Shown: in pieces, positions 1 through 8,094 of the stretch
How positions within the stretch are numbered: position 1 is the stretch's first letter
Layout of the letters: each line of letters starts with the position of its first letter
From: a virus
Reading direction: 5' to 3' (one strand)
Virus record (IMG/VR): IMGVR_UViG_3300037247_000443
Span: 1-20,531 of that record
Length of the DNA: 20,531 nucleotides
The notes under the pieces: model-generated
Databases searched by the model: none
Seen by the model: the letters and a program-made list of their open reading frames with translations, nothing else
What the model was told of the DNA's origin: nothing
Position numbers and translations under genes: made by a program

Positions 1-337
1 TATTGAGAATCAGATCCTTCTTGTAGAAGTCGGCGTATCCGTCACGACCCGTTACGGATTCGTGATGGAGTCGTACCCACTCCATAACAGCCTGTGCGCC
101 GGAAGGAACAATTGGGTCATACAGAGTAAACTGCATGGTGCCCCATGTAGTTCTGCCCTTGACGTATCTTACCACGTTAATGTGCGGCAGTTCTTTTGCA
201 TTTTGTGTTAGAGTAGGTCTTGCAACTCCCTTGACCATGAATGATGGAACACCATCCATAAACATGATGAACCGATTAACCATCTTCGGTTCAAATGAGT
301 TGAAAAACATCTCCTGTTCGGCGACTAGATTAGCCAT
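1..337 (-). CDS. gp19: T4 gp19-like tail tube protein (C-terminus cut by window edge)
   Basis: This protein forms the inner tube of the contractile tail, through which DNA passes. Translating the complement from the ATG at 335-337 gives 112 codons running off the window edge. It begins MANLVAEQEMFFNSFEPKMV and continues with NRFIMFMDGVPSF, then LYDPIVPSGAQAVMEWVRLH and HESVTGRDGYADFYKKDL. The last two stretches are the signature of gp19-type tube proteins of T4-like phages, as I know the family. A GGAG ribosome-binding site lies shortly upstream. T4 gp19 is about 163 residues, so roughly a third of the protein is missing. In T4 the tube gene directly follows the sheath gene; here two unrecognised genes lie between them. 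Family assignment is very secure. Confidence 0.95.
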   Translation of the reverse strand, partial: MANLVAEQEMFFNSFEPKMVNRFIMFMDGVPSFMVKGVARPTLTQNAKELPHINVVRYVKGRTTWGTMQFTLYDPIVPSGAQAVMEWVRLHHESVTGRDGYADFYKKDLILN

Positions 338-352
338 ACGTTGTCTCCACTA

Positions 353-369
353 AGGTTAGTCTCTAACCT
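353..369 (-). repeat. Perfect 7-bp inverted repeat upstream of the tail tube gene
   Basis: AGGTTAG and CTAACCT form a perfect 7-bp stem with a 3-base loop, 16 bases before the tube start codon. On the transcribed strand no U-run follows it, so it does not look like a rho-independent terminator. It could be an mRNA processing or stability hairpin, or part of a promoter region for the abundantly needed tube protein. The structure is seen directly; its role is inference. Confidence 0.45.
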
Positions 370-395
370 ATAAGTATCACTGCTGTTAAATTTTG

Positions 396-1277
396 TTACC
401 GACCACGACGTTTGCTCGGAGCGGTTGCATAATGTTGAGGTGATGTTTGTGCAGGTCCTTTTATGCGACTGAGAAATGTTGATCGATCCATAGGTGGTTC
501 GACTTTCTTTTTTGTAGTTTTTGCAAATTTTGACCGTGCTTCCCTATCACCTACTATGGGAACCTCTTGCCAACGTTCTTCAGCTTGACGAGCCTGCCGA
601 CGAAATCGTGGATCTTTACGAAACTCAGCCTCAGCTTCTTTTTGAGAGTTTGCTGAGATTGTTTTAGAATGTGACCAACCGTTACCCATCGCGTGAAGCG
701 TGAACGATGACTTTGCCTCTCGAACAACACCTCCTTCTCTTTTACTCTTAACTCTCCAATCATATTGGCCGCCGCCGGTGGAGAAGTCATCAACTACCTT
801 ATGAATAATCACTTCCGGCGCATCAGTGCTTAGATTTGGGCCCTTAATTTTTACTTTATATCCTTTCTTAACTAATTCACCACCTAGATCAGACATCATC
901 CTCCGATTTAGACCTGGTAGATAGTGAGTTCGTGCTCGTCCTTCTTGAAGCTGGTCATCTTTCATCAGTAATACTGCTTGAAACTGACCGTTAGGAAGGT
1001 CTACGATGTGAGTGCTAGTGACGCCAGGCATTTGTGAAATATCCTTAGCCATTTGTTCTGCTTCGGGCTTGGTCCTCACTGCTTGAAGCTTTACTTGCTT
1101 AAACTTTGTTGCTTCGTTAAGTTCTTTTCCCTTCGCAGCAAATGTCACAGCTTCGTTGTAAGCCTTAAACGTGCATTGCTGACCGTTATAGTTACAAGCT
1201 CTCCAATAGCCGCTCGATAGTTTCCAAGTTTTGCCTCGGAAGCTACCACCGGCACCACGATAAGAGCTATAAAGCAT
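396..1277 (-). CDS. Unrecognised basic protein between sheath and tube genes
   Basis: A 293-residue protein with no family I recognise. Its ATG follows the TAA of the preceding gene directly (TAAATG), so translation is probably coupled. The N-terminal 55 residues contain GKTWKLSSGYWRACNYNG and then EAVTFAAKG. This pattern (W, K-L-S, W-x-A, aromatic, A-x-x-F-A, K-G) is faintly like the repeated module of the DUF3008-like protein at 16650-17735. The middle (about 155-215) has WRVKSKREGGVVREAKSSF, likely beta-rich. The last 45 residues are strongly basic and end SKRRGR. Lying between sheath and tube genes suggests a virion or tail-assembly role, but that is inference from position only. Confidence 0.8.
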   Translation of the reverse strand: MLYSSYRGAGGSFRGKTWKLSSGYWRACNYNGQQCTFKAYNEAVTFAAKGKELNEATKFKQVKLQAVRTKPEAEQMAKDISQMPGVTSTHIVDLPNGQFQAVLLMKDDQLQEGRARTHYLPGLNRRMMSDLGGELVKKGYKVKIKGPNLSTDAPEVIIHKVVDDFSTGGGQYDWRVKSKREGGVVREAKSSFTLHAMGNGWSHSKTISANSQKEAEAEFRKDPRFRRQARQAEERWQEVPIVGDREARSKFAKTTKKKVEPPMDRSTFLSRIKGPAQTSPQHYATAPSKRRGR

Positions 1278-1508
1278 TTATTCCACCTTTCGTAGAATGT
1301 TGGACGCAGCTTGAAGAGCATCTACAAATTCCATAAGTTCACTCTCGTAGCCATGCTTTTGCGCATGCTTGAAACTGTTAGGAAGCTTCCGCAGAGATTT
1401 GTCTATTGCAGCTCGTGCGGTACGAACGTTTTCCTTAGCTCTCTGGATAACTAGTAGCGCTACTTTACTATCTTGCTCCTCAGTCAACAGATCCTTTAAC
1501 TTGATCAT
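1278..1508 (-). CDS. Small helical protein with LxxLLTE N-terminus
   Basis: A 76-residue protein starting MIKLKDLLTEEQDSK. It begins one base after the sheath stop codon and ends directly against the next ATG, so it sits in a tight coupled string. The rest is predicted by eye to be helical and charged (IQRAKENVRTARAAIDKSL and ELMEFVDALQAASNIL). The first ten residues, with an L-x-E-type site at LTE, resemble N-terminal peptides on several other small proteins in this window and could be a prohead-targeting or protease-cleaved leader. I do not recognise the family, so function is unknown. Confidence 0.75.
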   Translation of the reverse strand: MIKLKDLLTEEQDSKVALLVIQRAKENVRTARAAIDKSLRKLPNSFKHAQKHGYESELMEFVDALQAASNILRKVE

Positions 1509-1511
1509 TTA

Positions 1512-3935
1512 TTATGCACCTTCAGGGAAGGTTGCGCCCGTTGGTAGAATATTGAACTCTAGAGTGATAAACTCTGCAGTTCTCGTTGGCTGTAAGTAAA
1601 TCTGACCTACCAAAATATTACGGTCAATCAAGTCTGGTGGATTATTCGCCTCGTCCATAATGACACGGAACGCGTACAAACCACTACGCTCTTGGATTGA
1701 CGCCAAGAATGGATTAGCGATGTTAAGGAATCGTTGTCTCGTAGAATCAACATTCTGCTCGAACACTAAGAATCGAGCGGACGAAGCGATGAACTTCTTA
1801 ACTGCGATTAGAAGTCGTCTAACGTTAATTCGGTCCAATGCCGACGCACGTGCCTGCAAGTTCTTCTGACCGAATGCTACAATTCCTGTACCTGGGAACA
1901 TTGCGATTGGGTTAACCCGACCGTCATATAAAACGTCCCGGTCATCCTTCGTTAATCTTTTCTCGACCTGAAGTGCTGCGGTGATTCCACCACGATTTAG
2001 ACCTGCTGGTGCGAACCATTCAGCCGCTACCTTATCAGAGAATGCGAATACCTGTGGCAACACCGTAGAAGGAGTTACCCAAAGATTCTTGTTAGTGTTC
2101 ACATCTAGAATCTTAATCCAAGGGTGATATACACCAGCGTAATTTGAGTCAATGCCGCCTACAACATTAACTGCTGCATCAACGCTTGAACCAAATCCAA
2201 CATTGTCCATGATGTAGAAGCAGTCGCCTCTATCTTCACACATATCAATTACGAGCTGCGTAACGTATGGGTGAAGCTCTCGTAGAACACCTGGAAGTGA
2301 AACGAGGTTAATGTCGAATGCTTCTGGATTCGAAACAATATCAATTGCTCGTTTGAATGCTGCAGAGCCAGAAGTAGTTGATAGTGACAAATCAAATCCC
2401 TGAGTATTCGTTGCTGCAATATCACCTTGAGTTGCCAATACTCGGGATGGGTTCAATCCATCAAAACCACCCTGTAGAGGAACTGTGAACTTACGAAGGC
2501 TTCCGCCAGTTACGGTACTTGCGGTGACGGATGCTGTAACATCATTATCAGCAATATCTTCCAAGCTAAAGCTACTTGCGTCCAACGAAGAGCTGGCTGG
2601 GATTGGATTGAGGAATGCTAGGTTAGTTACGTCCGTATAGTCAAATCCATAATGGATTTTTATATTCTCAACTGGATCATCCTCGGATCCACCCACTGGA
2701 ACTGCATAACGGGTTGTTACGTATGATGCCGATGGGATACCAGCTCCCAATGTAAGAGCATCTCCGCCAACAGGAGTGTTCAAAGGACCAAATCCAGATG
2801 GAAGAATGGTATCTGGCAAGGTTTCAATTCCAGCCACCATCTCGACATAAACAAATCGAGACAGAGATGGCCATTCTCCTGATTCTACCAAATCACCATT
2901 GCTGTCAACAGTAAATCGGGTATCACCAATAACGCGGGCGATATACTTTGGACTATCTGGATCTAGACTTAGGTTGTCAAATTGCTCCAGAATTGTCTGA
3001 CGAGCGTCCGTGTCGGAGAACTTACGAATTGCAAGACTGAACACACCATGCTGATCTTCCGCTGATGGTGCCGCTGGCTTGGTGCTCGTAACAGATACCT
3101 TGATCTCACGGTTCGATGCGTTACCATCACTAAACGTATGAACCTTAAACAAATTGTGTCTCTGTCCACCGACCGTCTGTGACTGAATCCATGGAGTAGC
3201 TGCGTTACTGTAGTCACCGACAAAACCAGGAAGTGCAAATGCGTATGCATCTGAAGTGGAACCACTGACCAATGAAATTGACCATGAAGCTGCTGCACCC
3301 GTTACCGCGCCCCCAAAAGCTTCAACGCTTCGTGGGAAAGCCAATACTGCATATCCAACCTTGGTTCCGGCTGGGCTTTCTCCTAAAGCTTTGACCCAAT
3401 ATGATGGGCTCGATGGAACAACAGAAAGACCAGTGAAGGATGAAGTGATAGCATTACCGTTCTCAATCTGCATATCAAAATCAACGCTGCCGGTGTTGTC
3501 TAGCCCGCTGGGGTCGATAGACGAACTATCCGTCGCCAATGCAATTGGAGTAACTCCCTCGGTATTTCTTGTTGGGATAATAACTCCAAGAGTCACTGAA
3601 CTTGATGGGGACAGACCAGAAGCCGAAGTAGCTAGAACGACGATTGGATTGTGTTCAGTTTGTTCAAACCCACCCAATCCCAATACACGAACAATAGTTG
3701 CTCTTGCCGCATCTTGTAGGTATGCCATCGCTGCGTGCGGTGCGTAGAAAGCTGTATTCGGATTACCGAACTTAGTTCGAAATTCATCCGCAGATTCTAC
3801 AATGGTAGGAACAAATGCTGGCCCCTTTACCGTAGGTCCAATGAACGCTCCACCAATCTCTGCAATTCCCTGCGGTAGAAACGAGAGATCATTTTCTCTC
3901 GTAAATACGCCTGGGGAAACAAATCTTTCAGCCAT
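1512..3935 (-). CDS. gp18: T4 gp18-like contractile tail sheath protein
   Basis: This protein polymerises around the tail tube and contracts to drive the tube through the host envelope. The N-terminus MAERFVSPGVFTRENDLSFL and the next stretch IGGAFIGPTVKGPAF are typical of phage sheath proteins. So is the C-terminal domain (about residues 660-807), with YDGRVNPIAMFPGTGIVAFG, LDRINVRRLLIAVKKFI, ARFLVFEQN and a final TLEFNILPTG. At 807 residues it is longer than T4 gp18 (about 659). The extra length lies in a Ser/Thr/Ala-rich central region, probably the surface-exposed variable part. ATG at 3933-3935 has a GGAG site upstream. It follows the small coiled-coil gene by 17 bases. Confidence 0.97.
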   Translation of the reverse strand: MAERFVSPGVFTRENDLSFLPQGIAEIGGAFIGPTVKGPAFVPTIVESADEFRTKFGNPNTAFYAPHAAMAYLQDAARATIVRVLGLGGFEQTEHNPIVVLATSASGLSPSSSVTLGVIIPTRNTEGVTPIALATDSSSIDPSGLDNTGSVDFDMQIENGNAITSSFTGLSVVPSSPSYWVKALGESPAGTKVGYAVLAFPRSVEAFGGAVTGAAASWSISLVSGSTSDAYAFALPGFVGDYSNAATPWIQSQTVGGQRHNLFKVHTFSDGNASNREIKVSVTSTKPAAPSAEDQHGVFSLAIRKFSDTDARQTILEQFDNLSLDPDSPKYIARVIGDTRFTVDSNGDLVESGEWPSLSRFVYVEMVAGIETLPDTILPSGFGPLNTPVGGDALTLGAGIPSASYVTTRYAVPVGGSEDDPVENIKIHYGFDYTDVTNLAFLNPIPASSSLDASSFSLEDIADNDVTASVTASTVTGGSLRKFTVPLQGGFDGLNPSRVLATQGDIAATNTQGFDLSLSTTSGSAAFKRAIDIVSNPEAFDINLVSLPGVLRELHPYVTQLVIDMCEDRGDCFYIMDNVGFGSSVDAAVNVVGGIDSNYAGVYHPWIKILDVNTNKNLWVTPSTVLPQVFAFSDKVAAEWFAPAGLNRGGITAALQVEKRLTKDDRDVLYDGRVNPIAMFPGTGIVAFGQKNLQARASALDRINVRRLLIAVKKFIASSARFLVFEQNVDSTRQRFLNIANPFLASIQERSGLYAFRVIMDEANNPPDLIDRNILVGQIYLQPTRTAEFITLEFNILPTGATFPEGA

Positions 3936-3952
3936 ATTGTATCTCCGTTAGA

Positions 3953-4210
3953 TTACTCATTTTCAGGAGTAAACTCGCCTGTATCCACATTCAATGTGCC
4001 AGACCCATATTTGTCGATGAGTTCGGTGATAAACTGCCGTTCTTCTTTCAGAAGTTCATCAAAACGATTGCCAATCTCCACCTTCTCTTTATCAATACCT
4101 CTTTGAGCAAATGCCAATTTTCCATACTCATGTGTGAGAGTGGTAAATGTTTGGCGAATTTGCATTGCTTGTCGAAGTTCATCCGACTCAACTTTCACTG
4201 GTGCTGCCAT
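3953..4210 (-). CDS. Small coiled-coil protein upstream of the sheath gene
   Basis: An 85-residue protein, helical and highly charged: ELRQAMQIRQTFTTLTHEYG, then KEKVEIGNRFDELLKEERQF, then a short beta-like tail KYGSGTLNVDTGEFTPE. From memory, small proteins of this build (two helices followed by YGxGTLxxxTGEF) are common hypothetical proteins beside structural genes in marine T4-like phages; I know no assigned function. It lies 17 bases upstream of the sheath gene and probably shares its transcript. The 74-base gap before it is AT-rich and includes the palindrome AACTAGTT (4227-4234). A chaperone or tail-assembly role is possible but unproven. Confidence 0.82.
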   Translation of the reverse strand: MAAPVKVESDELRQAMQIRQTFTTLTHEYGKLAFAQRGIDKEKVEIGNRFDELLKEERQFITELIDKYGSGTLNVDTGEFTPENE

Positions 4211-4284
4211 AATAACCTCTACTGTAACTAGTTAACACAATTCTTCAAAAATAAATATAAGATAGAAAGTCCAAACCATCCATC

Positions 4285-5631
4285 TTACGGTAGGAAACCT
4301 TCCATACTAGCACTTACGTAAGTGTGGACCGATAAGATCTCCTCTTCCGACAATTCTCTAGGCCACCAACCATGGTACGAGAATGAACCAGAAAACACCG
4401 AAGGGGATGGGGCTTCAAGGAGCGATCCAAGCGAAAAGTTAGTGCTTATTTCCGGCATGGTAATATTAAAGCTCTTGCTCACAGTTGAAACCAGAACACC
4501 GTTTTTATATGCCTTTTGCTTTGCTTCTCCGTCTGGTCCTACTGTATATGCAATAGTCTGCCACTCACCATATGACGCAGTAAGTTGCATTCCACCAGAT
4601 GGTTCTCCTCCTGTTGATGAAGTTACAAAGTAGTCGAACGTCGAAGCAGAATAATTAAGTCTAATTCCTACTGATCCTGAAACTTGACCGAGAACGGAAA
4701 TACCTGTATCTGCTACACCTTCGTATGGCTTGACTGCTACGAAAATAGTATGTTCCCAATCCGAACCAGTATCAAAGCTCCAACCTATTGCGTTGCCGGT
4801 TTGACTGGTGCGCAATCGACCATTAATTACATCTATCCGAGGTGGACCGGTTTCTAAAGTACTGCCTGTTCCGAGAAATTCCTGGTCGAAAGCGTGAATA
4901 AGTTCCCACACATCTTCCGTCGTACCTGGGGTTGGGGACCAAAATAGTCCAGCACCGGAAACAACTAATTCTACAACTACGGGCTCTGAATATTCCCAAA
5001 TTCTAATTAATCCTGCACTTCCAGCTCCACCGCGGCCGAGAACTGCTCCGGATCCACCTGCACCAAACAAAGATGCATCTCTTGCTAACGGTTGATTTGG
5101 TAGTTTAGTAGAAACTCCTGGACCACCAGCCCCAAAGAATCCATCTGCTCCATCTCCTGAGATCTTGCGCTTGTGTGTGGTTTCGTCTAGATATTTGAAT
5201 CCACGTCCGCCGACCGTGCCATCTAGTTTTACTTCTCCAACACCGTCCGCCGCAACTCCACCGGCGCCACCCTTTGGTGCTGCGCCTCCTTGTCCGCCAG
5301 ATCCTCCTTTAGCCAAACAGAATGATGCAGAATCAAACCATGTATCTTGTCCTACTGAACCGGTGTTTTGATCTCTAGTTCTTGGATTTCCCCAACCACC
5401 TGCCCCTCCATCTCCTACTTGAACAGCATAAGGACCTGGAATTACGGATCCTGATGGAATTACTTCATTAGAATATGCTCCAGCTCCGCCTCCGCCTGCA
5501 ATTCCTGTTCCTCCGGAAGTTCCGCCTCCGCCTGCTCCGCCACCGATACACTCAATAAACAGAGCTTCAGTATCGCTATAGGCAGCATACGAGGTTGTTC
5601 CCGATACGATTGTTACTTTACGTAATGCCAT
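4285..5631 (-). CDS. Glycine-rich protein fused to a LamG-like lectin domain, putative adhesin
   Basis: A 448-residue two-part protein. Residues 1-215 are glycine-rich, with blocks such as CIGGGAGGGGTSGGTGI, LAKGGSGGQGGAAPKGG and GDGADGFFGAGGPG, ending GSAGLIRIWEYSE. This half is clearly paralogous to the whole 219-residue protein at 9304-9963. Residues 225-448 look like a LamG/concanavalin A-like beta-sandwich: HTIFVAVKPYEG, then WQTIAYTVGPDGEAKQKAYK and NGVLVSTVS, then a closing FSYHGWWPRELSEEEILSVH. Glycine-rich domains form polyglycine-helix adhesin tips in phages such as T4-like S16 (gp38). Binding host surface sugar is therefore a reasonable inference, not shown. A GGAG site precedes the ATG. 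Confidence 0.85.
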   Translation of the reverse strand: MALRKVTIVSGTTSYAAYSDTEALFIECIGGGAGGGGTSGGTGIAGGGGAGAYSNEVIPSGSVIPGPYAVQVGDGGAGGWGNPRTRDQNTGSVGQDTWFDSASFCLAKGGSGGQGGAAPKGGAGGVAADGVGEVKLDGTVGGRGFKYLDETTHKRKISGDGADGFFGAGGPGVSTKLPNQPLARDASLFGAGGSGAVLGRGGAGSAGLIRIWEYSEPVVVELVVSGAGLFWSPTPGTTEDVWELIHAFDQEFLGTGSTLETGPPRIDVINGRLRTSQTGNAIGWSFDTGSDWEHTIFVAVKPYEGVADTGISVLGQVSGSVGIRLNYSASTFDYFVTSSTGGEPSGGMQLTASYGEWQTIAYTVGPDGEAKQKAYKNGVLVSTVSKSFNITMPEISTNFSLGSLLEAPSPSVFSGSFSYHGWWPRELSEEEILSVHTYVSASMEGFLP

Positions 5632-5725
5632 TTGTATTCTCCAAAATTCTTATCTGAACCGCGTAGTTATATCCCTCTTTATATACCTATCAAACAACAA
5701 TCCATTATTGACGGTTATTAGAAAG

Positions 5726-6538
5726 TTATAATAATTCAGGATAGGATTGTTGTAAGACGGCGTGAACCTCACTGATCTCTGGATTAGTGAGTAGTCTATC
5801 CCACCAGAACCAAAATCCGATCTGTCCTTGAAGTAAATTGCTACCCGCGCTACTACCAAAGTCTACTGGGCCTGCAAAATGACTCGTTGCTCCTTCTCTG
5901 GCAATATTGAGTTCCTCAGCGCCGTCTAACCATCCTTTAAAACTTGAATCATCAACGCCCATTCCAATAGAGTGTAACGTGTCACTAGATACTCCGACTA
6001 TAGACTCGACTCCCTCACCGCTTATGTTGAACGACACCTTGCTGTCCACCTCTAAAAACTGTATCCATTGGCGGCCAAGTTCTCTGACAAATATATAAGA
6101 GGTGGGCCTAGCTGATTCTCCCAGGAAGACTCCATAGGCAGTAAATTCCTGGCCCCCGCCGCCGTAGCCTTCTCCTGATGTAATGGTCGGCGTTTTCAAT
6201 CTATCTTCTACACCATCTAATATCACAAGAGGAGGAGAGGATTGCCACTCAGGATCACCAATGAAGTCCGCGTCTCTATCAGACGGTGAAATTGTTTCCA
6301 CAAGAAACGAATCGTCTTGCAATGTGGGATCCCATTTATAAAATAGACCATCTGTCGGGAATGGTAACGGTGGAGGAGGAGGAATAGGGAGTGACGCACT
6401 AATAATGGCCAACGTATCAGCATCTCTGGACTCTGGACTCTGGAATATTTCAGAATGCCGGCGGCGACCAGCAGGATCCCGGCCTGCTTGTATTATCGCT
6501 CCCTTATCCGGCGTTTGTCCTGGGCGTGTTGCAGGCAT
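5726..6538 (-). CDS. LamG/concanavalin A-like domain virion protein
   Basis: A 270-residue protein with two parts. Residues 1-50 are a polar segment, followed by a proline linker LPIPPPPPLPFPTDGLFYKW (50-69). The rest is a LamG-like fold: a strand-rich body with VILDGVEDRLKTP, FTAYGVFLGE, SIGMGVDDSSFKGWLDGAEE and the closing GQIGFWFWWDRLLTNPEISE. That closing stretch matches, in pattern (WW-x-R-x-L, E-I, VH), the end of the fused LamG-like domain at 4285-5631. Its ATG overlaps the preceding stop codon (TAATG), so it is translationally coupled to the gp15-like gene. A surface carbohydrate-binding or capsid/tail decoration role is inferred. Confidence 0.78.
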   Translation of the reverse strand: MPATRPGQTPDKGAIIQAGRDPAGRRRHSEIFQSPESRDADTLAIISASLPIPPPPPLPFPTDGLFYKWDPTLQDDSFLVETISPSDRDADFIGDPEWQSSPPLVILDGVEDRLKTPTITSGEGYGGGGQEFTAYGVFLGESARPTSYIFVRELGRQWIQFLEVDSKVSFNISGEGVESIVGVSSDTLHSIGMGVDDSSFKGWLDGAEELNIAREGATSHFAGPVDFGSSAGSNLLQGQIGFWFWWDRLLTNPEISEVHAVLQQSYPELL

Positions 6539-7368
6539 TATGTATCATCCACTTCAATAACGGTGACCACTTTCTTATTAGTATACCTTAGTCGATCAGT
6601 TGCTTGTGGTCCCTTGTCCACCGTGTACATGGTCTCTGGTAGTAGATATGCGTTGACTTTCATTTGAAATGTGGCCTTCACATACCTATCACCTTCTGTT
6701 GGCACATCTGTGTCAACTGTATAATCCTCAACACGAACCCTAAACTTGAAATCGCCTCTGTCGCCCCAATACGAATCCATCTCAAAATTGAGCGTCTCGA
6801 TTAACACATTCATCTGCTCAATATAGTCAGTCCACAGAAGAAAGTCATAGGTCAAATCTACATAATCCGGCATAGTGACTGACACCAATTCTCTAGATGG
6901 GGTGATACGATTCAACACAGCAAATTTGTCGTAGCTGTTATGTCTGTTCCATCCAGTTTCATAGGTGCGGTCAACGAATTTGTTGACGGGGTTGGTAAGC
7001 CCTCCCCTTCTGATTCCCGTTCTACGAAACAAAATGATTGGAGTTTGTACACGACCTGCTTTGTCTCGAAGTATGCCATCTTTTCGGACTTGCTTCCACC
7101 GTTCTGCATTAGCATATCGTACAGGAACGATAATTTGCTTTGCATCATCTTCAACAACAGGCTTGATTTGGTCGTTTAGGTATGTCAGAATAGCACCATC
7201 TATTTTCATCAGAGTGATAGAAATAGGCGTTGAGTGGCGTGAGTCTCGAAGTATATCGTGACCCCTATTCTCGCCCTTCGGCTCTGACCTTATTTCCCTC
7301 TCATATGCCTGTTGGTGTTTGTCTACACCAATGACCTTAAATCCTGTATCGTCGCTTGTGTTAGACAT
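6538..7368 (-). CDS. gp15: T4 gp15-like tail terminator / sheath stabiliser
   Basis: This protein caps the finished tail and prepares it for joining to the head. The 276-residue length is close to T4 gp15 (about 272). Family-like features are IIVPVRYANAERWKQVRKDG around residues 79-98 and MPDYVDLTYDFLLWTDYIEQ (166-185) with MNVLIETLNF after it. This matches the gp15 pattern of a 'VPVxYG' segment and a later 'MPYxLxFxLxIYTxxxEdxxQIIEqIL' segment. It follows the gp14-like gene with an 8-base overlap, the same gp13-gp14-gp15 order as in T4. The call rests on recalled family patterns plus this order, so it is good but not certain. Confidence 0.75.
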   Translation of the reverse strand: MSNTSDDTGFKVIGVDKHQQAYEREIRSEPKGENRGHDILRDSRHSTPISITLMKIDGAILTYLNDQIKPVVEDDAKQIIVPVRYANAERWKQVRKDGILRDKAGRVQTPIILFRRTGIRRGGLTNPVNKFVDRTYETGWNRHNSYDKFAVLNRITPSRELVSVTMPDYVDLTYDFLLWTDYIEQMNVLIETLNFEMDSYWGDRGDFKFRVRVEDYTVDTDVPTEGDRYVKATFQMKVNAYLLPETMYTVDKGPQATDRLRYTNKKVVTVIEVDDT

Positions 7369-7831
7369 GTTCGTTAGGTGTGTATTGACGTTCCTCTAAT
7401 TGCAACGCAGAACGTCTGGTTAGGTGACAGGTACAAATAATTGCCCAGTTGAAGAACGGTTGGTCTGCTATCAACTGATTTTCTGCTGCGTTATTGATTT
7501 CCCAAAAAGAACTGTCATATTCAATAATGTCGCCGACTTCGGGATATACGTCCTTTTCCTTGAGCGTGTCCCGATGGAACGAAAATATTGAGGTTTGGTT
7601 GAAGTCAAGAATATGACCATCAGTTGTTGGGTTTTTATCTTGACGATTAATAAGCGCATTAAGCTGTGTGCCGACATGGTAGCTCTTACTTGGCGCTTCA
7701 CCATAGATATTAGTCGGCGATTCGATCACATTCAACTTGAATAGAATGACAGGAACGTCGATTACGTCCTCTAGTAATTCCTTGTTGATTGACCGAAAGA
7801 AGTTAACATCTCGTTCGCTTACAAATTTCAT
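7361..7831 (-). CDS. gp14: T4 gp14-like neck protein
   Basis: A head-completion (neck) protein that joins the DNA-filled head to the tail. It is 156 residues, shorter than T4 gp14 (about 256) but similar to the compact forms I associate with marine T4-like phages. Diagnostic stretches are YGEAPSKSYHVGTQLNALI (43-61), FSFHRDTLKEKDVYPEVGD (83-101), IIEYDSSFWEINNAAENQLI (102-121) and CHLTRRSALQ (135-144). The start codon has no strong Shine-Dalgarno sequence (AT-rich AAATAAATA precedes it), so it may depend on coupling to the gene before it. It lies between the gp13-like and gp15-like genes, as expected. Confidence 0.75.
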   Translation of the reverse strand: MKFVSERDVNFFRSINKELLEDVIDVPVILFKLNVIESPTNIYGEAPSKSYHVGTQLNALINRQDKNPTTDGHILDFNQTSIFSFHRDTLKEKDVYPEVGDIIEYDSSFWEINNAAENQLIADQPFFNWAIICTCHLTRRSALQLEERQYTPNEHV

Positions 7832-7839
7832 TATTTATT

Positions 7840-8085
7840 TTAAAGTTTGCCTGGCTTGTTTACCGCATCCTTAAATCGTTCTGCGTCAAACTGTGGATTT
7901 TGATTCTTTCCAAGCACAATAGCAAAGGCAGTTAAAACAGCTCTATGCTGTGGAGATGCCTTTCTAATTTCACGTGCCATCATGATGAAATCTTTCCTGC
8001 TCATCCCTTCATGCAATTGCTGTTTCATCTTGCTCCGTGCAAAGATTTCCTCACGGACGATTCGTTTAATTTCATTGAGCTTCAT
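7840..8085 (-). CDS. Small protein with IVREEI helix between gp13-like and gp14-like genes
   Basis: An 81-residue unrecognised protein. The N-terminus MKLNEIKRIVREEIFARSKM is an amphipathic helix of the [IL]-x-x-[IV]-V-R-E-E type seen in other small proteins of this window. It is followed by QLHEGMSRKDFIMMAREIRK and LTAFAIVLGKNQNPQFDAER. It is inserted in the otherwise T4-like gp13-gp14-gp15 string, 9 bases after the gp13-like stop and 8 before the gp14-like start. AAGG precedes the ATG. Function is unknown; a head-packaged or assembly-helper role is a guess from the shared helix. Confidence 0.75.
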   Translation of the reverse strand: MKLNEIKRIVREEIFARSKMKQQLHEGMSRKDFIMMAREIRKASPQHRAVLTAFAIVLGKNQNPQFDAERFKDAVNKPGKL

Positions 8086-8094
8086 GCCTTCCCC

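Noticed and set aside
3256-3747. 163-residue plus-strand open frame inside the sheath gene
   Set aside because: Antisense to a confidently identified sheath gene, no ribosome-binding site or recognisable protein features; composition is a shadow.
5632-5725. Possible promoter (TATATAAAG on the minus strand) before the glycine-rich/LamG gene
   Set aside because: AT-rich but matches no promoter consensus well, and no similar element is seen at other gene starts; not listed as a feature.
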